Source: Bacteroidota bacterium (GTDB lineage Bacteria > Bacteroidota > Bacteroidia > Bacteroidales > P3). Taken from it: a stretch of DNA of 64,000 nucleotides. The position numbers and the translations under genes were made by a program. Positions 59,745 through 64,000 of this stretch are shown piece after piece (within the stretch, counting starts at the first letter, position 1; each line of letters starts with the position of its first letter). The stretch lies in the NCBI GenBank assembly GCA_023415495.1, contig JAEZKK010000035.1, positions 62,001 through 126,000 of the forward strand, read 5' to 3'. The notes under the pieces are model-generated. The model was not told the origin of the DNA. It worked only from the letters and a program-made list of their open reading frames with translations, and ran no database searches.

Positions 59745-61016
59745 ATGATAAGAAAAATACTACATACTATTTTCACTAAATTACTCTCCTCAGGACTTGG
59801 GTTCGCTACAATTATCTTGGTTAGTCAATCTCTTGGTCCCCAAGGCAAGGGCGAACAGAGTTTATTCCTCTTTAATATATTCTTAATTCAGGTTTTTGCA
59901 GGAATGATTGGCAATTCTACCCTAGTATATCTAAGACCAAGACATGGATTTTCCAATTTGTTCTTCCCCTCAATCATTTGGATTTTCTTCTCTCTTGGTA
60001 TTTTATTTATAGGTTTTGAGTTCTTCCCTTCAATAATTATTACACATAAGACAGAGCTTTTTATTATTGGACTTTTTGCATCTATTACAGAGATTAATAC
60101 TTATATATTAGTTTCCAAACAAGAAATTAAAAAGGCTAATGATTTAAAACTAATATGGCAAATGGTTTCGATATCTTTTCTTTTAAGCCTTTGGTTTATG
60201 GGAGATTTCACCTCAAGCTATGATTATGTTATTTCTATATTCTTTGGTTATTCCCTAAGTCTTGTTTATGGAGTTTATCTACTTAGAGATGAATATAAAG
60301 ATTTAAGGCTTCCGAGTTTTAAAACTCTAAAGAATATGTTTGCATTATTATTCTCTCTTGGAGCTATTAAACAGATTGGGAGTATAGCTCAAATACTTAA
60401 TTCAAGACTTTCTTTCTATTTAATTAGTTTCTATTCTGGCAATAGAGCTTTGGGAGTTTTCTCAAATGCAATTAGTATAACGGAGGCGGTACTTATGTTT
60501 GGAACGAGTATGGCTTTGGTTCAATACTCCAAACTTTCAAACACTCAGGATGAGGCTTATTCTAAAAGTATATCTATAAAGATGACTAAGATAAACCTTG
60601 TGTTTTCATTAATAGTACTTGCGTTTTTCTCCCTCTTACCTGGGGAGTTTTATAAGTTTGTTTTTGGAGAAGGATTTAGAGATATAAATAGGATTATCCA
60701 ATTCCTTTCCTTAGGGTATTTGCTTATTAGTTTTACTACAACTTTTACACAGTATTTTGCATCAAAGGGAAATTTCACTATTACAACCTCTGCTTCTATT
60801 TTGGGACTTATTTCAACATTTGGCTTAGGATTCTATCTTGTACCAAGGTATGGAATTGAAGGAGCTGCAATTACTATGACAGTTTCCTATCTAATTAATT
60901 TCGTAGTAGAATACTATTATTTTACAAAATGGACAAAGACAAGGCTAATTGATTTCCTTATAAACAAAGAGGATATAAAGGAAATCAAAACATTAATAAA
61001 AAAAGGGATTAAATAA
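59745..61016 (+). CDS. Polysaccharide flippase / Wzx-like membrane protein
   Basis: 423 residues with about 12 hydrophobic helices and the MOP-superfamily start ILHTIFTKLLSSGLGFATIILVSQSLGPQGKGEQSLFLF. This fold flips lipid-linked glycans or teichoic or O-antigen units across the inner membrane. The N-terminal GPQGKGE resembles that of polysaccharide biosynthesis proteins. No other glycan genes adjoin it. Ends overlapping the end of pyrD by eight bases, tail to tail. Confidence 0.87.
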   Translation: MIRKILHTIFTKLLSSGLGFATIILVSQSLGPQGKGEQSLFLFNIFLIQVFAGMIGNSTLVYLRPRHGFSNLFFPSIIWIFFSLGILFIGFEFFPSIIITHKTELFIIGLFASITEINTYILVSKQEIKKANDLKLIWQMVSISFLLSLWFMGDFTSSYDYVISIFFGYSLSLVYGVYLLRDEYKDLRLPSFKTLKNMFALLFSLGAIKQIGSIAQILNSRLSFYLISFYSGNRALGVFSNAISITEAVLMFGTSMALVQYSKLSNTQDEAYSKSISIKMTKINLVFSLIVLAFFSLLPGEFYKFVFGEGFRDINRIIQFLSLGYLLISFTTTFTQYFASKGNFTITTSASILGLISTFGLGFYLVPRYGIEGAAITMTVSYLINFVVEYYYFTKWTKTRLIDFLINKEDIKEIKTLIKKGIK

Positions 61017-61926
61017 TCCCTCTAATTTCGTCAAAGCTTTTAAGATTATGCCTATCTAAGTATTGACTCATTTCTGCAATAATCTTTTCGCAAATACTTG
61101 GGTCAATAAAATTAGCAGTACCAATTTGCACTGCAGAAGCTCCTACTAATATAAATTCTATTGCATCGCTTGCTGACATTATACCTCCTAACCCAATAAT
61201 TGGAAGTTTAGTATTCTTTGCAACCTGCCAAACACATCTTAGAGCAATAGGTTTTATAGCAGGACCTGAAAGCCCTCCAGTTATTGTTGATAATAGTGGT
61301 TTTCTCTTTTCAGAATCCACTGCCATTCCCAATACAGTATTAATTAAAGACAGACCATCAGCACCACTATCCTCCACTGCTTTTGCTATCTCTACAATAT
61401 TAGTAACATTAGGGCTAAGTTTTACTATCAAAGTCTTATTATAAACCTTCCTAACCTCTTTTACAACTTCTGAAGCCATTGGGCAACTTGTCCCAAAACC
61501 CATTCCCCCTTGTTTTACATTAGGGCAAGAAATATTTAATTCTATTCCTGGAATCTTTTCAAGAGAATTTATCTTCTCTGCCACCTCAACATATTCCTCT
61601 ATTGTAGAACCAGAAACATTTACTAAGATATTAGTGTTATAATGCTTTATTCTATCATATACATTATTGCAAAACTCATCTACTCCCTTGTTTTGAAGCC
61701 CTACAGCATTCAGCATCCCTGACGGAGTTTCAGCCATACGAGGATATGGGTTACCCTCTCTCTTCCCACCCGTTGTTCCTTTTACAATTATTCCTCCCAA
61801 AGAAGATATATCTAAGAAATCCTCAAACTCTTCTCCATAACCAAAGGTTCCAGAGGCTGTCATTATTGGGTTTTTTAGGTTTAAATCCTTGATTTTCACC
61901 TCTAATCTTTTATCTAATGCGTTCAT
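61009..61926 (-). CDS. pyrD: Dihydroorotate dehydrogenase, class 1B catalytic subunit
   Basis: Fourth step of pyrimidine synthesis. FMN-binding alpha/beta barrel: NPIMTASGTFGYGEEFEDF near the N-terminus, NISCPNVKQGGMGFG with the conserved cysteine region, VKLSPNVTNIVEIAKA, and GLGGIMSASDAIEFILVGASAVQIGTA. 305 residues. It lies one base after pyrK, so both subunits of the NAD-linked class 1B enzyme are made together. Confidence 0.96.
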   Translation of the reverse strand: MNALDKRLEVKIKDLNLKNPIMTASGTFGYGEEFEDFLDISSLGGIIVKGTTGGKREGNPYPRMAETPSGMLNAVGLQNKGVDEFCNNVYDRIKHYNTNILVNVSGSTIEEYVEVAEKINSLEKIPGIELNISCPNVKQGGMGFGTSCPMASEVVKEVRKVYNKTLIVKLSPNVTNIVEIAKAVEDSGADGLSLINTVLGMAVDSEKRKPLLSTITGGLSGPAIKPIALRCVWQVAKNTKLPIIGLGGIMSASDAIEFILVGASAVQIGTANFIDPSICEKIIAEMSQYLDRHNLKSFDEIRGII

Positions 61927-61927
61927 A

Positions 61928-62689
61928 TTAAAAATCTTTTAAATCCTCTGATAAGAAAACAGGTCCTTCGGTACATGTACATTTATGTCCTTCATTTGTA
62001 TCTACTACACAGCAAAGACAAGCTCCTATTCCGCAAGCCATAGTGTTTTCCAAAGAAACATAGCATGGAATATTCTTCTTTTTTGATTCTTTGCTAATTG
62101 CTTTCATCATTGGAGTTGGTCCACAAGTATAGATTACATCGAAATCTTCTTTGAATATAGGATGGTCTGTTACCATTCCCTTAATCCCGCATGAGCCATC
62201 CTCTGTTGCAATATGAAGAGTAGATAAACTTGAGTACTCTTGAGTACTAAATAATTGGTCTTGAGTTTTACAGCCAATTAGTGTATGAGGCTTAATCCCA
62301 ATATTATTAAAAGCTCTTGAGAGATGCATTAAAGGAGCAACTCCACAACCTCCTCCAATCAATAATACTTTCTCTCCTTCTAATGGGAAACCCTTACCAA
62401 GAGGGAAAACCATATTTAGATATTCTCCTACCTTAACCTTCGATAAAGCTAAAGTTCCTTTACCTACTATTTGAACCAAAATCAAGATTTGATTCTTATC
62501 TTCATAAACATCATGAATAGATAAAGGTCGGCGAAGAAAAACATCTTTTTCGTTATTTATTAGTATTTCGACAAACTGTCCAGGATTAATCTCTGGCAAT
62601 TTCTCATCCAACTCGAGAGTTAATCTAAAAAAACTTGGGGTTAGGCTTGTGTTTTCAACAACCTTAAAATCTTTGCAATACTTTTTCAT
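61928..62689 (-). CDS. pyrK: Dihydroorotate dehydrogenase, electron transfer subunit
   Basis: 253 residues. FAD-binding FLRRPLSIHD near residue 50-60, NAD site VLLIGGGCGVAPLMHLSRA, and the 2Fe-2S cysteines in LENTMACGIGACLCCVVDT and HKCTCTEGPVF. Carries electrons from the PyrD flavin to NAD. Gene order pyrK-pyrD. Confidence 0.96.
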   Translation of the reverse strand: MKKYCKDFKVVENTSLTPSFFRLTLELDEKLPEINPGQFVEILINNEKDVFLRRPLSIHDVYEDKNQILILVQIVGKGTLALSKVKVGEYLNMVFPLGKGFPLEGEKVLLIGGGCGVAPLMHLSRAFNNIGIKPHTLIGCKTQDQLFSTQEYSSLSTLHIATEDGSCGIKGMVTDHPIFKEDFDVIYTCGPTPMMKAISKESKKKNIPCYVSLENTMACGIGACLCCVVDTNEGHKCTCTEGPVFLSEDLKDF

Positions 62690-62741
62690 TCCTTAAATGG
62701 ATTAGCCTTGAATTATTGTTTTTGGTCTTAAAACCAGAGAG

Positions 62742-62749
62742 CAAATTTA
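62742..62749 (-). promoter_or_regulatory. TAnnTTTG -7 element of pyrK-pyrD
   Basis: CAAATTTA on the plus strand, TAAATTTG on the minus strand, 52 bases before the ATG. Confidence 0.5.
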
Positions 62750-62800
62750 CTGCTTTTTATTTAGTATCACAATATATTAGGTAGCAAATAAAATAATTAA

Positions 62801-62808
62801 TATCTTTG
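62801..62808 (+). promoter_or_regulatory. TAnnTTTG -7 element of the 62833 gene
   Basis: TATCTTTG, 24 bases before the ATG at 62833; it overlaps the longer reading frame that opens at 62806, which argues against that longer start. Confidence 0.6.
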
Positions 62809-62832
62809 CACTTTGCTTATAATTCTCTTATT

Positions 62833-63888
62833 ATGAAAACAAAGATAAGGTATATCTATATTTTTTCCCTACTATTATTTATGGGTTTTATGCTTAATTC
62901 CTGCGAAGTGGAATTTAATCCTAATTCGCCTTGGGAAGAGACAACAATTGTTTATGGGGTTTTAGACCAAGATGCCGATACAAGTTTTATTAGAATACAA
63001 AAATGCTTTGTTGGTGAGGGGAACTACTTAGAATTTGCAAAGGTTAAGGATTCTATTTATTATAAGGAAGATGAATTAGAGGTAAGAATGTACGCTTATT
63101 ATCCTTGGGACACAAATCTTTGGGATACAACTTTAGCACAAAAATCTTATAATTTTATTTATACCGAATCATATAAAAAGCCTGAAGGTGGTTTTTACTC
63201 AGAGATATCTCCTATCTATTATTGTGTAACTAAAAACAATATGCAATCGGACGATGGATACAACCCTTTTGTCTATCGTTTGGAAATAAGAAATAAGAAA
63301 ACCAATAATAAGGTAACTGCGAAAACATATTTAGTGGCTGACTATGAAATTACCAAGCCCACTGGAGATCAGTTTGGCTTTCCAAGCGTTCAAAACCAAA
63401 CAGTACTAACCTCTGGATGGATAACTCAGAAAAATAATGCTAAGGGAGAGATGGCAAGATTATTCCAACCTTCAATAAGATTTCATTTCTTAGAGGATGA
63501 TATTCCTGTATATATTGATGTGGATTATAGTGCTAAATTCAATCCATTTCAAACCAAAGAAACTGAGATTACTTATAAGATATATGGAGATAATTATATC
63601 TATGAATTGGAAAATAAGATAAAAGCAAGGGGAATAAAGGAAAGAAAGTTTATGTATGGAGAAGATTTCTTCGAGCTTTATATTTATGGCTGCACTCAAG
63701 ACCTTTATGAATACATTACCAATAATGAGCCAATAAATTCTCTTGTTGAAAGACCTCTATACACAAATATAAGTAATGGTATAGGAGTTTTTGGGGCAAG
63801 AAGAACAAGTATTAAGAAAGGTTTTTCGAGTTGTGATTCTCGCTTGGAGACTAAAATTAGAAGCTTAAATATTGGTTTTAATAATTAG
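62833..63888 (+). CDS. Lipoprotein of DUF4249-like type
   Basis: 351 residues from the ATG at 62833 (MKTKIRYIYIFSLLLF). Lipobox around FMLNSC. The first part (EETTIVYGVLDQDADTSFIRIQKCFVGEGN) resembles DUF4249-like Bacteroidota lipoproteins of unknown function, with a Greek-key-like run of strands behind it; my assignment is from pattern memory. No sorting domain or membrane segment besides the anchor. The next gene begins 69 bases after it. Confidence 0.7.
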   Translation: MKTKIRYIYIFSLLLFMGFMLNSCEVEFNPNSPWEETTIVYGVLDQDADTSFIRIQKCFVGEGNYLEFAKVKDSIYYKEDELEVRMYAYYPWDTNLWDTTLAQKSYNFIYTESYKKPEGGFYSEISPIYYCVTKNNMQSDDGYNPFVYRLEIRNKKTNNKVTAKTYLVADYEITKPTGDQFGFPSVQNQTVLTSGWITQKNNAKGEMARLFQPSIRFHFLEDDIPVYIDVDYSAKFNPFQTKETEITYKIYGDNYIYELENKIKARGIKERKFMYGEDFFELYIYGCTQDLYEYITNNEPINSLVERPLYTNISNGIGVFGARRTSIKKGFSSCDSRLETKIRSLNIGFNN

Positions 63889-63904
63889 TTAATAAAAAAA
63901 ATCG

Positions 63905-63912
63905 TACCTTTG
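63905..63912 (+). promoter_or_regulatory. TAnnTTTG -7 element upstream of the last gene
   Basis: TACCTTTG, 45 bases before the ATG at 63958. Confidence 0.55.
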
Positions 63913-63957
63913 CAAACCGTTTTTAAAGAAGATATTAATAGATAAAACAGAGATAAA

Positions 63958-64000
63958 TGAAAGTAACAAAAGAAGCTACTGGTGATTTAACAACAGTATT
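63958..64000 (+). CDS. tig: Start of probable trigger factor gene (cut by window edge)
   Basis: ATG at 63958 gives MKVTKEATGDLTTV before the window ends. The pattern MKVTKE-x-TGDLTT fits the N-terminus of trigger factor, the ribosome-bound peptidyl-prolyl isomerase and chaperone. Only 14 residues can be judged, so this is a guess supported by its promoter. Confidence 0.5.

Noticed and set aside
59564..59779. Plus-strand ORF of 71 codons
   Set aside because: It runs antisense through tRNA-His and into the flippase start.
1..64000. Prophage, insertion sequence or integrative element
   Set aside because: No integrase, transposase, phage structural or conjugation gene was seen in any frame; only short repeats and the small accessory region at 6600-10400 suggest transfer.

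Overview
The window is an AT-rich chromosomal segment from a member of the Bacteroidota, most likely an anaerobic Bacteroidales-type organism. Four things support this. There is a complete type IX secretion core in the order porP-gldK-gldL-gldM-gldN, and four secreted proteins end in type A T9SS sorting domains. At least eighteen intergenic sites match TAnnTTTG, the -7 element of Bacteroidota housekeeping promoters, in the expected place upstream of genes. Clade-typical families are present (DUF4270 lipoprotein, HU-like protein with a C-terminal tail, short glycogen synthase homologue, large LspA). Pyruvate:ferredoxin oxidoreductase points to anaerobic metabolism. The segment is mostly housekeeping, with a few accessory islands.

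Layout. 1-6600: nifJ, then a two-gene minus-strand unit of exported proteins (a TlpA-like lipoprotein and a CarboxypepD_reg protein). 6600-10400: accessory region with a broken gene, a 22-bp tandem repeat, an HU-like DNA-binding gene between imperfect direct repeats, and a solitary AAA ATPase-TOPRIM gene (candidate defence gene) with two palindromes in its leader. 10397-12891: tRNA-Leu(CAA), prs, rplY, pth. 12895-18778: a six-gene minus-strand operon (short glycogen synthase, DUF4270, MORN/YwqK repeat protein, Maf, response regulator, histidine kinase). 18828-22183: pcm, a lipoprotein and a polyprenyl glycosylphosphotransferase. 22184-28887: the T9SS operon followed by a methyltransferase. 29021-33353: an envelope operon (lptB, deacetylase, hldD, kdsC, rlpA). 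33374-34939: a methyltransferase remnant and mnmA. 35265-40966: an operon of envC, dsbD, an exonuclease, a propeller-like protein and a thioredoxin-like lipoprotein. 41159-46800: dksA-like gene, lspA, a CNNM transporter, an ExbB/ExbD energising operon and trmN6. 47093-54357: a sigma-54 activator, aroA, an FAD protein, then aroB and recQ on the other strand. 54446-59476: kdsD and four tandem T9SS cargo paralogues. 59559-64000: tRNA-His, a flippase, pyrK-pyrD, a lipoprotein and the first codons of a probable trigger factor gene.

Many of the genes serve one job, building the outer envelope: LPS transport and Kdo/heptose supply (lptB, kdsC, kdsD, hldD), lipoprotein maturation (lspA), septal peptidoglycan splitting (envC, rlpA), disulfide reduction in the periplasm (dsbD with thioredoxin-like lipoproteins), TonB energising (ExbB/ExbD), and secretion of CTD proteins by T9SS.

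The least explained feature is a set of four intergenic clusters (around 22040, 34945, 46870 and 55464). Each begins shortly after a plus-strand stop codon. Each is built from its own short word, repeated many times in both orientations, so that the cluster can fold on itself. They share an architecture but hardly any sequence. All coordinates and motif calls were read by eye; no database search, alignment program or folding program was run.
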